Shown one piece after another: positions 1 to 12,201 of a stretch of DNA of 64,000 nucleotides. The stretch lies in assembly GCA_964017145.1 (NCBI GenBank), contig OZ024845.1:2046001-2110000 (forward strand). The letters are read 5' to 3'. Within the stretch, counting starts at the first letter, position 1, and each line of letters begins with the position of its first letter. This DNA is from Agrocybe praecox (taxonomy: Eukaryota > Basidiomycota > Agaricomycetes > Agaricales > Agrocybaceae). The position numbers were made by a program, and so were the translations under genes. The notes beneath the pieces were generated by a model that made no database searches, was not told the origin of the DNA, and saw nothing but the letters and a program-made list of their open reading frames with translations.

Positions 1-383
1 CATCCAGTATCTAGTTATAGTATATACAGAATATCGGGACAATTACATGGACTGTAGGAATATACGGTTATAATTACAACTGGGTCGCGCTGTATCTAAC
101 AAGTGCGTCATGTGGATTATGTGCCTGAGCAGTGATACGAGGATAGATAGTCATAAATATATATATATAACTCTCCCCGTGGTCTGGATTTTTGTGTTGC
201 AATACATTGATTGGGTTTGAATTGAAGCGAAGAGGAATAAAAAATCTGCCAGTGACGAAAGGTCAATCCAGAAGAGAAACGAAAGGAAAGTAAGACCGTG
301 GGGAAGAAAAATATGAATAAATCATGATTGCAAGAGAGAAAGAGAGAAAATGTTGCAAGAAAGGGGTCGATGAACCGTTCAGC

Positions 384-2374
384 CTATAGCGGTGTGGATG
401 TTCTCTCGTACTTCAATTTGAATGAACCGACAGGGGGTCGGCAGAGAAGAATGTCGTTCCAATTAGGGACGGGTAGAGGATTCGATGGCTGCCCATGCTG
501 GTCAACGACAGAGTGTTGGAAACCCAGTACGAACATGGCGGTCACGAGCTTCAGTTCTACTTTCGCGAGTCGCGTACCGAGGCAGGTAGTTTTACCTACA
601 ATTGATGTCAGCTTTAAGAAACGCGTGTACAAAATAGAAAGTTCTACGAACCTCCACCCCATCCAGTATAAGCGAAGGGTATATGGCTGGGTTCTTTTCT
701 TCCTGGGTCGAACTTCCAAGGATCGGGATATATTTCAGGATTCAAGTGAATGTCACTAAAAGGATAAATAACATAGGCCCCGGTAGGTATTATTCTGTTG
801 TTGATATAAAGTTCTGGACCAAGGTTGCGTCTCATGGCGGTATGAGGTTGGGCTACGCGGGTCGTTTCTCGGATAAGCGCATCAATAACTGGGGTCTCGT
901 TCTCCCAAACTTCAAGAGGAATGGCACTTAAGCGTGCAGCAAGAGATGATGATGACGGCGGAAAGGTTGGAGAAATAGGAGAAAAGGGCGATTCCGTTGT
1001 CGTCGAAGTAGGAGAACACGGTGGAGAATATGACCTCGATGTCAAGAGGAATTCAACCTCTGCAGCAGCCTTCGCCCGCCATTCCGGATGTCCTCCCAGA
1101 TATGTCACGAGCCATGATGCTATTGAAAAGAACTCGGTCATTCCAAGTCTAATACCTCGGTAAAGGTTTGGTAATACTCACCTGTGGTTCCAGTCGCTCT
1201 GGCTCCGGCAATCAATAATCCCATGATGAACTGTACACATGGAATTGTAAGTGGAAATCCAGCGGTGAGAAGCCCGTCTAAGGCAATTTGGGAACTTACC
1301 CCCACGACCACAAGTTTCTCGTCGCCTGAATCCAAAAGCATTTGCAGGGTATCATCGCGCGAAATGCCGCTTCTTTCCCTATCATTAATAGCTTTGATGA
1401 CGATTTCGTAAATTTCCTTAGTGGCCCATAATTTTTGGATCATAGCAGGGGTGGGAAGCCATGGGAGGAGTACGGTGGCCGGGGTTGTACCAGTATCGAG
1501 CGTGTCGTACAATTTCTTCAGGCGTGCGACGAGGACTGGATCATCAGATATTTCAACGCAGGATAGACTGCGGATAGTGAATTGAAATAACAACTATGTT
1601 AAGAAACGTAAGTCTGGGAAACATGTTGAGTGAGAAAAATAAGACTGACCTCATAGACATTTTCGAATGGATCAAGTTGTCCGGAAGAGCCCCAACCTGC
1701 CATCATTTTACTAGCATCTTGTAGTAAGAGCGGTATTACTGTAAAGGATCATCTGTCAAAAACATACAAACTGGACTGGAGTAGAGCACCACATACACGA
1801 AGACAGGGACGCGTTTCGTTGAACATTCGCAAGACGTTTGTGGATGAGAGCTATCCTTCGTGTCTGCAAGTCAGACGTTACACCTTTTACCATGGGAATC
1901 TATAGGAAACGCATGGATTAATGGGGTAAAAATTATCCAAAGAAAAGTATTTACAGCGCCAGAAAGAATTTTGAATCCTTCGGTGAGATCCAGGCCTTTG
2001 GCTGTAAAGAAAGTTTGCCTTGCGTTTTCGCCGGATACTACAATGACCGTATTCTAGAAACGACATTAAGTCAAAGGAAAAAAAAAACGAGTGACAAATA
2101 GTCAACATACCCTTAGCAGATTGAACTGGAAAACATTTTCACCAGTAACGTCGAAGCCCCATTTCAAGAAATCATGCCGTCGGCGAAAGAACGGTGTAAT
2201 GTGGAAGAGGGAGTTGCCAGGTAAAGATTTGGGAGAGTCGACGCCATCCTTTTGCAAGGTAGACGTTATGAAGATGATCACGAGAAACGCTATAACAGCG
2301 AGCGTAAATTGAGTTGAAAATCCTGCGGAGAGAAAAGCATTGGCTGCAGACTGCAATCCAATACTATAAGGCAT
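384..2374 (-). CDS. Cytochrome P450 monooxygenase (multi-exon)
   Basis: A membrane-anchored fungal P450, a haem monooxygenase whose substrate cannot be told from the sequence. The first exon (2374 down to about 2110) encodes a hydrophobic anchor followed by a Pro/Gly hinge region ('PKSLPGNS'). The I-helix region reads 'LLIAGARATGTT' near 1200, the ExxR motif is 'ETTR' near 890, and the PERF-like 'DPWKFDPGR' is near 690. The haem-binding loop is split by an intron: 'FAYTGWGGG' before it and 'GKTTCLGTRLAK' after it, with Cys as axial ligand. The last exon ends at the stop at 384. Several short introns separate the pieces. The P450 fold is clear, but I cannot assign a CYP family. Exact splice sites between 1600 and 2100 were not all resolved. 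Confidence 0.85.
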
Positions 2375-3690
2375 TGCGAATAGAGGAAAAAGAGGAGAGG
2401 AGAAATGTCGGTAGACAAAGTCTTCGAGCGCGTGAGCGACTTATAATACGTTCAGGTCCAGCCGGGGTGCAACGACATGCAATCGAAGTGTGCCATTTTA
2501 TACCCCTGGAGGAGCATGGCATGCAAACCCGGATGAAAGGAAAATCATACATTGTCAGCGGTCCCCGGCAAAACCACGCCATGCATCACATTTCGGTCAC
2601 AAACCTCTGCGGAAACAAAATAGAAACTCCCCTTACAATCGGGTGGGGGTCGAGAATCTTGCGACGTCTGTCAGTTCGCATTTCTTTTTCATTTTTGAAA
2701 TTTCTTTTTGAGATCTGCGATTACTTCAAAAAAGGTCGGTCCCGAAATGAACTGCAACAAGGTATCAGTTCCGAGAAGTAATCCACGACCTTCTACTACA
2801 CGTGGTGTACTGAGCCGCCTGTCAGTGTCAGAGGTCATGCCTGGTCATAACAAGACACCCACAAGCCTGCGGTACTCCTAAAACCCCACCACCATGACTG
2901 TTGAATATAGATGTCAAGTTTCATCCATTAGAGTATTGCCCTCTCCAAATTAGCAAAGTGACGCTTATTTCCAACCCTGAGCACCATGACTTATTTGCCT
3001 CGGATTTTTTTTTCTAGGTTCTCGCGAGGGCGGAGGGTAGTAGACCCTCGTAGTCTCTGTGAACGGCAAACTCATCTTCTCGGAAAGGGATCGCAGATTG
3101 ACCGTAAATAATAGATCTCTTCCCAGATCTTCCGGGTCCCGATTGAGTGTTTCCTAACTGAGAGCCACGAATTTTGCTGTGAGAATATCTTTGCGATTAT
3201 ACTTGGAATGTTTTGACAGTGACATGATCAGGTTTTTCACCTACGAATATAAGAACAATTCAGCAGGCTAATACTGCGGCGTCAAAAAGATGCCTACATA
3301 GGAAATCACACGTCGTCTTGTATTTTGATGCAGACAATGTGCCAATCCTTTTTCTAAAATGGCGGATGATGCAGTCTGAAAGTGGAAAATGCAAATGAAC
3401 ATAAAAATGTCACAAGGCACCCGTCAGAAATTCCCGTTGTATTTTTTTTTTCACTCCAGGCCCCACAAATAATACATTCCGGTCCCTTGGGAGAAATTAA
3501 CAAGTTTTATTGCACTAAAACAGAATGATTGAGATCGAGGAGACTCTCCATGACTAAGGCACGCAGAAAATGATAATTAAAAAGGATTGTCTGAAGAAAC
3601 ACAAGGATCAACTGCTTACTATGGTTATGAATGATCGTAATAAAATAAAACAAATCCTTTCAGATGAATGGTGCCAGTGCAATGCCTCCG
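2375..3690. other. Intergenic, no gene seen
   Basis: This 1.3 kb lies between the P450 start and the ADIPOR-like stop, both on the minus strand, so it holds the P450 promoter and the 3' end of the ADIPOR-like gene. The sequence 'cttataatacg' near 2440, read on the minus strand, could be a TATA-like element for the P450. No conserved reading frame was found. Confidence 0.4.
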
Positions 3691-5058
3691 CTATTCGCAT
3701 ATGGGTTGCAGCATTCGGAATCGTAAAGATATTAACACGCCTTGATAATGTGCAAGAGCTGCCAAGACGACGCAGACGTGAAAAATTTGATGAGAAGCCA
3801 GAAGAATGTCGAATTTGCCAGGGGCCAATCTCTCCGGAATGCGGTTTGCACTACAGCAAGGATGATGCAATCATCAGCAAAGGAGAAAAATTAATAGGAT
3901 GAGAGAATGTTGGCAGGGTGGATCCCGGAGATCATGGGGAATAGGATGAGACGAGGGGTAGGAAAATAACGTACTAGAGCAGCGCACCGCAGATATAGAG
4001 CGCGCCGGAAGTCAACAACCAATTGGCACCCATCTCAATGATGAGTTCGTGTATACCATGAGTCAACGCAAGGTGCGTCACTGGGACAACAGCGCATAAG
4101 CCAAGTCCGATAAAAATGGCCGTTCGTGCTGCTCGGTGCGTAGGTTTAGCGTACTCAGCATCAAGCACCACAAATGCTGCTCCTGGAGCCGAAATGTGAA
4201 ATGACATGTCAATTTCGATGAACGGTGATCATGATCAAGAACAACTGCGTACCTATGCCTGCCAGTGTCATCGTACTCAGATATAATAGTTGCATACCAG
4301 GGTGACAGTAGAAGCCGTAATAAATTGAAGGTACAAACGATCCAACGATGAGCACAATGATGCCTGAGTAGTCAAAAGCATGACAACTGGTAGCAACCTA
4401 TTTCTTTGAGTTGAAGGGAAATGAGAGGAACATGCTGAAACCATACCTTTTCAGAATGACACCCGGACGTGTGGTAAAAAGCACTCGCCGCGAGGCAAAG
4501 CACAGCAGACGCAAGAAATACGCCAATAACCATAGAATCCTTCCACGTCCCAAATTCATGCCGTTCGACATGCGCCGAGTAAAATGTACCCATAAAATAG
4601 ATGAATAAAACACTGCCTAGTAGGTGAGTGTGGATGTTCACTGCAGAAGTATCACAAATCTGTATCACAAATCTGCATCACAATTGTATGACGGTGGAAA
4701 TACCTGTCTCGTTATGCACATCTTTTATGCGGTTGAGATTTTTTAAAAAGAAAAATCAATGATAGAATTCAAACGCTTACAGGTGAAGATGGACGAAATG
4801 GTGCCCCGCCAATTATACTGAAGCCTACAGAACGTTTCGAACTGGTTATTTCGAGTGAATGGCCGAAAAGCTTTGCAATTACCGTCTGTAGCCGCGAACA
4901 ATGTACTCATTATCCTTTTGCCATTCTTCAAGGTCGTCCCATCCTAGTGTCAGTGTGTTTGAAGAACCTTGGGGTGAACTGCGTACAGCACTCTCATTGC
5001 GCTTGTGCTTGCTTGAGGCCCTTATTCTCCTTTTTGAAAGCGACGACGACGATGTCAT
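3691..5058 (-). CDS. ADIPOR/Izh-type (hemolysin III family) membrane receptor
   Basis: A seven-transmembrane protein of the PAQR/ADIPOR family; yeast members (Izh) are tied to zinc and sterol homeostasis. I assembled it over introns. Exon 1 (4883-5058) starts with a Ser- and Lys/Arg-rich tail and reaches 'WQKDNEYIVRGYRR'. Exon 2 (4781-4824) gives 'LQYNWRGTISSIFT'. An 18-bp micro-exon (4704-4721) encodes 'VHNET', and the next exon starts at 4640 with 'VNIHTHLLGS'. Metal-site candidates are His in 'SAFYHTSGCHS' and the C-terminal 'SHQIFH' (HxxxH); 'AFDYSGI' supplies the conserved Asp. The last exon lies at about 3691-3854, after an intron whose donor creates an apparent stop at 3974. A 110-codon plus-strand frame over this exon is only its shadow. 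Confidence 0.9.
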
Positions 5059-5637
5059 AAGACCACTTCACTATTCAGCAATCCACCAGTGGGTGAACAA
5101 GCTAGGAGCACTTTTAGAAGGAGACGAGTACATTTTTTGGGGAGAAGTCAAAGCATCAGGCTGCCAACTGCAAAGCATGTGCCGGCACCGGGGTCCGGCC
5201 ATAGTACTCGGCATGTTCTATTCTTACGTAAGCAAAGCAATTGTTAAAAGTTAACCCCTTTTGCGCAAAACTTGACTCCTTTGAGCTTGAAGTTGGCTTG
5301 AAGCAGGTTATCAGTTATTTTATGCCTTGTTTCCGAGGGGGGTAGAAAGATCTCGGGGTAGAAGCAGGGACCAAGGGTAGGTTGAATGATAAAATCCTCC
5401 GGATTCACTACTGGATTTCAGAATCGATCCTGACTAGTATGTACTGGCGAAGAAGTAACAGAACCGCACGGTACCGAATCATCTGTACGTTCTGCATGGG
5501 GCAAAGAAAAAAAAACCACGAGCTCTTCGTTCTCTACGCCAAGTTTGTATGATTTGAAAAATAGATAAGTATATGGCATGATGTAATTAAACTGTGCGAG
5601 AGCCGGAAGACGATGATTAATTATTGTTATGCGAACG
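5059..5637. other. Intergenic, ADIPOR-like promoter side
   Basis: A 579-bp stretch between the ADIPOR-like start and the stop of the kinase gene, both minus strand. It should carry the upstream control region of the former. No gene or recognisable motif was found. Confidence 0.3.
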
Positions 5638-6946
5638 TCACTTGTCGGCCTCAACTTTGAGGTTTTCGAAATCTGCCCACAATTCTTCAGTATCTGTTGA
5701 TATCTCCTGAGGTCGTGAGCGATATGGGCCCACTTCTATTGGAGGCGCAGGTGCGGTCCAAAGAACTTCCCAGTTTATAAGTGACCAAAGTTTTGTCACG
5801 TCGTGCTTAGATGGAGAGGCCTTCCCACCGCTAAAAAAGCGATGCTGGCGAAGGAGATTTGGCGAGGACTTCGGAGGCACGCCAAGCCTTTCCGAGGGCT
5901 CAGTTATCTGGTATATACACATAAACTTTCCAAACGTCACCTGGTTAAAAGGAGACATACTTACCAAGAGATGTTTTATTACATCGGCGGCATCTTCATC
6001 ACAAACGTCTGGTATGGTATAATCTAATGAGCGCACCCGCTTCATTGTCAGGTAGTCAGTCGCGGCCATAAATGGCGACGTTCCGAAGAGGAAGAAGTAG
6101 AGTGTACATCCTATTGCCCATAAGTCGGGGCTATTTGCCTTCTGTCAATACGAGCAACAACTTTTGGAACATGAAGAACACACACCTTGTTGGATTCGCT
6201 TCGGACCTGGCCAATAGCTCCGGGGAAATATAAGCCGCAGTACCAACGAAAGTATTCGTTCTTGGCGCTATTGAAAACGTGTCAGATCATGACGAGTACT
6301 GGAGTAAAACGACCTACTTTCCATGTCGGACCCAATGTAGGCACACCCGAAGTCAGCCAGCTTCATTCGCATATCGCTATCCAGAAGAAGGTTCTCTGGC
6401 TTGATATCACGGTGTGCTACCCCGGATTCATGCAAGTATATGACCGCATCTACAAGCTGAGCAGTGTAATATCTTGCACAATCAAGAGAAATTGAACCCA
6501 ATTTCAGAACCAATGCCTTCAAATCACCATTAGTAGCAAGATCCAAGGCGAAATCTGATGATTAATGCCATAGCCATATTACGAAGAGATATAAACTCAC
6601 AGAGATGTGTCGCATCTTGGAAGCAATGGTGCAGACGAATAACTCCAGGATGGAGAGTTGGCTTTGTGCCCAAGGCAACCAACGCATCTTTCTCGACGAG
6701 CGCTGAACGAATCACTTTTTTCTTTACTAGTTGGGCCTTATTTAAGACTTTCAAGGCAAAATGCTTCTGGGTCTTTTTATAAACAACATCTATAATCTGG
6801 TTTAAGTTGAATCAATTTCGCGTTAACACATACTCATACATTGGGGGGGTGAGAAGACTCACTGTGGCTAGAGAGCCCCAAGCAACTTCTTCTCCCAGTT
6901 CAAAATCATCCAAAGTTGTTTGCACCGGTCCCTTGACAGGAGGCAT
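5638..6946 (-). CDS. PDK1-like (AGC-type) serine/threonine protein kinase
   Basis: The catalytic domain resembles 3-phosphoinositide-dependent kinase 1 (Pkh/ksg1 group), which phosphorylates activation loops of other AGC kinases. The start at 6946 gives '[17 protein letters not shown]', a glycine loop with the usual first GxG degraded. The catalytic Lys is in '[10 protein letters not shown]' and the alpha-C Glu in '[12 protein letters not shown]'. The hinge-following '[13 protein letters not shown]' is PDK1-like. The catalytic loop is '[11 protein letters not shown]', then 'DFG', and the activation segment is '[15 protein letters not shown]'. A later exon has '[19 protein letters not shown]', and after an intron near 5900-5970 comes 'EPSERLG'. 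The tail is short and shows no PH domain, unlike animal PDK1. Five or more short introns. It may be a lineage paralogue rather than the main PDK1. Confidence 0.85.
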
Positions 6947-7421
6947 ATTTGCTTGATGTATAGATACGACGGGAAGTACACCTAAAGTGCGATGAATAGA
7001 GAGCAGAGGTAAAGCTAAAGCTCAAGATAAGCTTTTGAATGGTGTGTTGAAGTGGATTCAATATGGTGAAGTAACCGTTTGAGGATGCTATGGAGTGTTG
7101 CAGTCGAATGTTGATCGTTGCACGCCGTGACAAAATAACAGTCAAAGATGAGCTAATCGACATCCACGGTGTCTCATGGCCCGGCCTTTACTCGGCGTTC
7201 CCGTTTCTTTGCAGGGACTTTGAAATTGTGATAAGGCTCCGTGCTCTGAATTCTGATTGAGAAGGATATACATAGTCTCAATACGATAGCTGTCTATTAC
7301 TAACATTTCATGTGTTCGATTAGTGGTTTGCATTTGGGAATGATGATATATTACATGGGGTGTTATTACAACGTGGTTTACAGAAAATAGAATAATGACA
7401 GAAACACGAGAAGATGAGAGA
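6947..7421. other. Intergenic, kinase promoter side
   Basis: A 475-bp gap between the kinase start and the Gid9 stop, both minus strand. Nothing recognisable was seen apart from its expected role as the kinase upstream region. Confidence 0.3.
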
Positions 7422-8978
7422 TTAAGACACAAAAACTTTCCGTAGTTCAAGCAATTGGTACGACTTGCCATTCCGCGGGTTGGTCACGACACCATCGTTC
7501 TTTAGGGCCATTTCTTCCAAAGCCTACGAAAATATGTTTAGTTATCATTGAATTCGAAATCCAGGAACGAACCTCTCTAGAATAGACATAGCCATCTGGC
7601 AGAGCCATCGGCATGTTATCTTCGTCCATAATTTTCCCACTTATCTGACAGACAATCGTGGAATTCGCGTGGTGACTATATGGAACCTCTCCTGCAAGTT
7701 TTCCCAATCCCAGAGGTTGGGACGATTTCCCGGATTCTCCATCGCAGACAGGGCAATCGACATTTTTAGTCGAACTATCAAAGCAGGCAGGTAGTTTCAA
7801 TGCGACAAGTCCCGCATACAAGGCCAGATGAAGTAATGGTTCCGTTGATAACGTATTAAGATTGTAAATGGCGAGACGGAATGATTTGGCGAGTGTTTTC
7901 CAACGAGAAGGGTCGTACAATCGCTGATGAGAAAAGGTAAGGGATTTGAAAGCATGCCAGTAGAATATATACAAACGAACTTTGTATGCTCCACAAGTAG
8001 TAGTCGGTTTGAACGCCAGCAACGTTGCTAACTGTTTAATTTGAGGAAGATGTGTGTCTTGCCATTGCACAAGATATTTCTGCGAATATGCAATAGCTTC
8101 TAATGCCTTACCACCCCTAGACAATTCGATAAATTCTTGCATTCTCAGGTCGAATTCTAGTGTGCTCTTGAATAAAATGGAATATGAAAATGCTTATACT
8201 CCCTTTCGACATCGTAATTCATACCTTGATCTTCCGAAGAGCATTCTTGTTTTCACTGCACCAAGCAAGAGCTTCGGTGCAGCTATGACGCGCCAATGCA
8301 TCTTCTATGCGTCGAATATCCGAGAAAAGCTCGATATCAACAAGTGTCTGGAAATAACTTGCCAGTCAAACTGCAGCAAACCCAGAAGGTGGTACACGTT
8401 CGTACCTCTATACCTTTGTCTTTCGCGATACACCTCGCCGAGTTCTCCTTCCCGGACCTGAGGCACCAGTCTACGAGCCATCTGTCCAGCCGAATATCGG
8501 CCCATCTCGAGAACTCGGGCTGGGTGGACGTCTGTAAGGACTCGACAGTGGCAAGGTGATGTAATCGCTCTCTCATAACATCCTGGGTTGGTTTCCCGGC
8601 AGTTTCATGTAAATCTGATAGCTAAAGAACTTAGATTGTATGGCGTTCTGAAGATAAGAGGTGTGTTCGTACCTTTTGTTTCAGATTTTCTACCTTCCCA
8701 ATCATATTGTCAATTGACTTGACAACCTCTTCTGGGGTAAGCTTCTCGCTGGACCCTCGAGATACAAGATCATTTGCAGTGGTTTGAACGCTTCCAAAGT
8801 CCCTTTCTACGTGTTTCTGAGATGTTCTGAATATTCTGCGATAATTCTCGTAGGGAACCTATCATGCAAGATAGTAAGAGAGGCATAAAAAGGAAGGAAT
8901 TCTACTCCTCAAGTGCTTACACGGGCAAACGGTTGCTCAAAAAGCATAACACCCTCCAAGTTAAGCTTGTTGCTCATG
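7422..8978 (-). CDS. FYV10: GID/CTLH E3 ligase subunit Gid9 (Fyv10/MAEA)
   Basis: Homologue of yeast Gid9/Fyv10 and human MAEA, a RING-like subunit of the GID/CTLH ubiquitin ligase that in yeast degrades gluconeogenic enzymes. The start at 8978 gives 'LEGVMLFEQPFARV', spliced to 'PYENYRRIFRTSQKHVERD', the conserved N-terminus. LisH/CTLH regions follow; 'MQEFIELSRGGKALEAIAYS' is the CTLH helix. The degenerate RING begins 'CPVCDG', and after a Cys 'ISGKIMDEDNMP' leads to 'ALPDGYVYSRE'. The last exon ends 'ALEEMALKNDGVVTNPRNGK...LRKVFVS' at 7422. The animal 'CPRT' is replaced by 'NPRN', so one RING-type Cys is absent, perhaps normal in fungi. The final intron uses donor 'GTTCGT'. Confidence 0.9.
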
Positions 8979-11900
8979 ATGGTCGTATCAGAATAATGTA
9001 GAAACTGTTGCTGTTACACCTCGATGCTAACGTATGCGATATGGAGAGCGTTAGATACAGAATCCAGAGTCCAGTCGGCTCTGAGTCTACTCTCCGAATC
9101 GGAGTCAAATTCAGGACTAATTGCCAAAGAAATTCACATCACGTGGCCTATTCATGAGTATTCTGTTCTCTGAATTCTCTAACCTTTCTGGCCCTTCCGA
9201 TGGCATCCCGGCAAATTTTCTTCGATTCCTCACATACTATCAGTTCTATCTATAGTTGAGAAATTATTCTACAGTCTACATCCTTACATCATATTCCATT
9301 TACTGAACTTTACGACAACTTAGACAGATCGATGATTCTTCTCAAGTCCTTTTTGCGTGGTGATTGGTCCAATAACTCCCCTCTCAAAACGTGTATACTG
9401 GCAGATACCTGAACTCGTTCCCCTGATACATGATGTTGGCTTATCTCGTGGCATTTTTTTCTGGAAATCTACGCTACAGTATCGAGAATATTGTAACTAT
9501 TGCGAACCCAATTCCTGTTTATCTCCCCAAGATTATAACTTTTTTGCGTCGATTATGCCTTGATTGAGATAAGATTTTACTTTTTATGCAAATGGTTTGA
9601 AATTGACCCGATCCTTTTTACCAGAACCGTCTTCTCTCCGCGCACAACGTATATTTTCCTCGGCATTTGGTTTGATGTTTTCAAGTTAATCTGGCTTTAT
9701 TGTTGACATACGCTTCCTGTCCTACAGGAATTCTGTGCCGTTGGTTCGTCACCATCTGATGTCATTTCCTTGATACCTGGCATGCTCTAGTAACCCGGGC
9801 CAGGTACCACACATTAGTTTCCGATCCTGGCCGCACTGTACAAGGGCCCTGCTAATACTCGATGTCTTGGAGTCTTCCCATCCCAAGCGGAGGCTCTTCG
9901 CTTCACAGCCTTTTAACATCGCTTATAATATTCCCTCATTTGGTACAATGGCTTGAAGGGATCCGCATCGAATATGAAATAAACGCCACATAAACCTTTT
10001 CCGAATAATCGGCCTGTGGGGGGGTCTATCAAAGTCTCTTGTTTTTAATTGATTTTTTTAATAACGTGGAGAGGCCTGGCAAAGGGCTCAAATCTCGGGA
10101 CGGAGCCTCATAATTTATCCAATGTTCTCCAATCAAACATCTACGCTTCAGCCATTGTCTCGGGATAGATTCTTATTATTTTTTACTTTATACGTACGAA
10201 TTCCGTTTATTTCGCATACAAGATCACAAAGAGAACCCTGACACGCATATTTTAGGCGCGCAGTTTGGAAGAGGTGCGTATATTAACCGCATTCTACCGC
10301 ATTTTTCCTAGGCATATGTGCGTCTTTTCAGACCCCTTTCGCCATGAGGTTTATTCTTCTTCTATTTCTGTCGATGAAGCGTAGGTTTTAGTGACAATTT
10401 GATGACACAGGACCGCCCGTCTGGCCACTGGCCACACACCCACTAGCACGAACACATCACCGCCTCTAGCCTGTTAAAGTGGACATAACCCATATTAGTA
10501 TTTGCGCACAGAAATGTCCACTTGACGTGTGTTAGACTGATGTTTTGACTGTGCACTTTATTTCCGCTTTTCTTGCTGTGGCGCGAGTCCATAGATCGCT
10601 CTGTACGATCACCAGTGCCAACACAGGCCACCTGGAGGCGCTCATCGAAACAATGCATTAGGCACCACTCTGTGAAATTTTAAACAGATCCCTCTGGTCA
10701 ATTTCAAATTTGATGTACATGATTCAACTATGACATGGAGCTCGAAATCTAGGGGAGATGATTGAAATATTCCCGACATGTTTGATCATCGAATCTGCCA
10801 AGGAGTTGATTAGCCGCCCGTGACTTGCAATCTGTTCAGACCACAGGAAATGTTCTTTGACGAGTATAGCAAACAAGACATACCCTCGATGCATATACCG
10901 ACGCTTGGTGACGGTTTACATGCCTACACGCGCCTTGTACTCCGCACAGTACTTGAGACTCGAGGCTTCAGGGTAGAAACAGCGCCCCGGGCTCCGCATC
11001 ATCATGCACACATCCCGGACTGCTCGCACCGAATTTTCTCGGAACCCGCAAGGCTCAAGACACCCTGAGCATTCGTCTCTAAAATTGAGGTAACACCCAT
11101 GAAAGGCTTCCAACAACTTCTTCTCAACATTCATCACATTGGGTCAAAGTCCAAGGAGGTATGCACATAGGTATTCCTTCTGATTAGAATCAGTCGGGCC
11201 CCCTATCTCACCTATTTCGTAATTCAATTGCACATGTCAGTCCTATCCGCCGACGCACAAAATAGAGCATGCTAACAAAGTTACATATCTTCCTACAACG
11301 TGGAATACAACGGCCTATGTGTCTTTCTCAAGGTTACACTTATAATTATGATTTGTGTCGTCAGACCATCTCCTAAAACGCACAAAACTTCCCTGCCATG
11401 TACGTAGAACTCGTGGACGTTGGCAGAGTGTCAGGTCAGTAGCAATGTATGAGGTTATAAATTCTGCATCGCAATATTATTGGTATGCACCTCTAATCTA
11501 ACCTGATAGAGATAAAGTGGAAAAAGAGATAGCATAATAGTGGGCGTATGGTTGACTTTTGTCCTCTAAAGGATTTAGACGACATGTTGGGGCCAAAAAA
11601 AGCGTTGAGAAAGTTCAACATGTCACTGAGATGGATGTTCGTGGCCAATGTGCGTAAAAGTAGGTTGCGTTCCAAATAGACTATCCCTCGGATTTGCAAG
11701 TAGGTTGTGCTGAACATTGACCAGCATGCTGCACTCACGGTTTATTTAAACTCACAATGGCCTGAGTAAGTGAAGTTCAAGAATATCAGGAATAGGTTTA
11801 TGGTTTATGGTTTATGGTTTATGGCTGTTCCACCAGCGCATGCCGCGGGCAACGGGCCACATGTTTTGATGAGACACATTCATACGTATGACATTTATTG

Positions 11901-12201
11901 AATCTGGGGGCCGATGCCGATGACTAAGATGGATATAGGCAATGCGCGCGATGACAATGCTAGAACAATCAGGACTTAAGACAGCGCAGAACGAACAAGA
12001 TATCCGGGATAATGGCAAGTGAAAGATTTACCGTGGTTTAAAGTTCAAGACCAATATACATGCTCGAAACGTTTCATAAAAAAAGAGTGCACATCTTCCG
12101 CGAGTTGCCATGTTCTCATATACTGTCGACCCTTGGAAAGCAAGCATTGGTTTTCACCTTCGAAGTTCGCAGAGAGTGATTTACGTGAAATATATCTATA
12201 A
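8979..12201. other. Large gene-poor interval
   Basis: A 3.2 kb stretch upstream of the Gid9 start (8978) and downstream of the PIG-S stop (12202). Only short frames of 60-82 codons occur. They carry no motif, no signal peptide I trust and no consistent splice signals. No tRNA B-box was noticed. The interval could contain a non-coding transcript or a decayed element, but the sequence alone does not show which. Confidence 0.4.
11793..11823. repeat. Short tandem repeat, 7-bp unit TTTATGG
   Basis: The run reads about four perfect copies of 'tttatgg' in a row, inside the gene-poor interval. It is too short to be a telomere trace, and the unit differs from TTAGGG. Probably a microsatellite. Confidence 0.8.

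Noticed and set aside
3570..3902. Plus-strand 110-codon frame with Cys-rich 'CRICQGPISPEC'
   Set aside because: It lies antisense to the last ADIPOR-like exon, which reads through 'RIPERLAPGKFD' and 'SHQIFH' to a stop at 3691. The real signal is on the minus strand.
4901..5254. Plus-strand 117-codon frame
   Set aside because: Shadow of the first ADIPOR-like exon and its leader on the minus strand.
10443..11138. Several 70-82 codon frames in the gene-poor interval
   Set aside because: No domain, no consistent splice signals and no repeat support; length is what chance gives.
11793..11823. TTTATGG run as a possible telomere relic
   Set aside because: The unit is not TTAGGG-like and there are only about four copies; a simple microsatellite is more likely.
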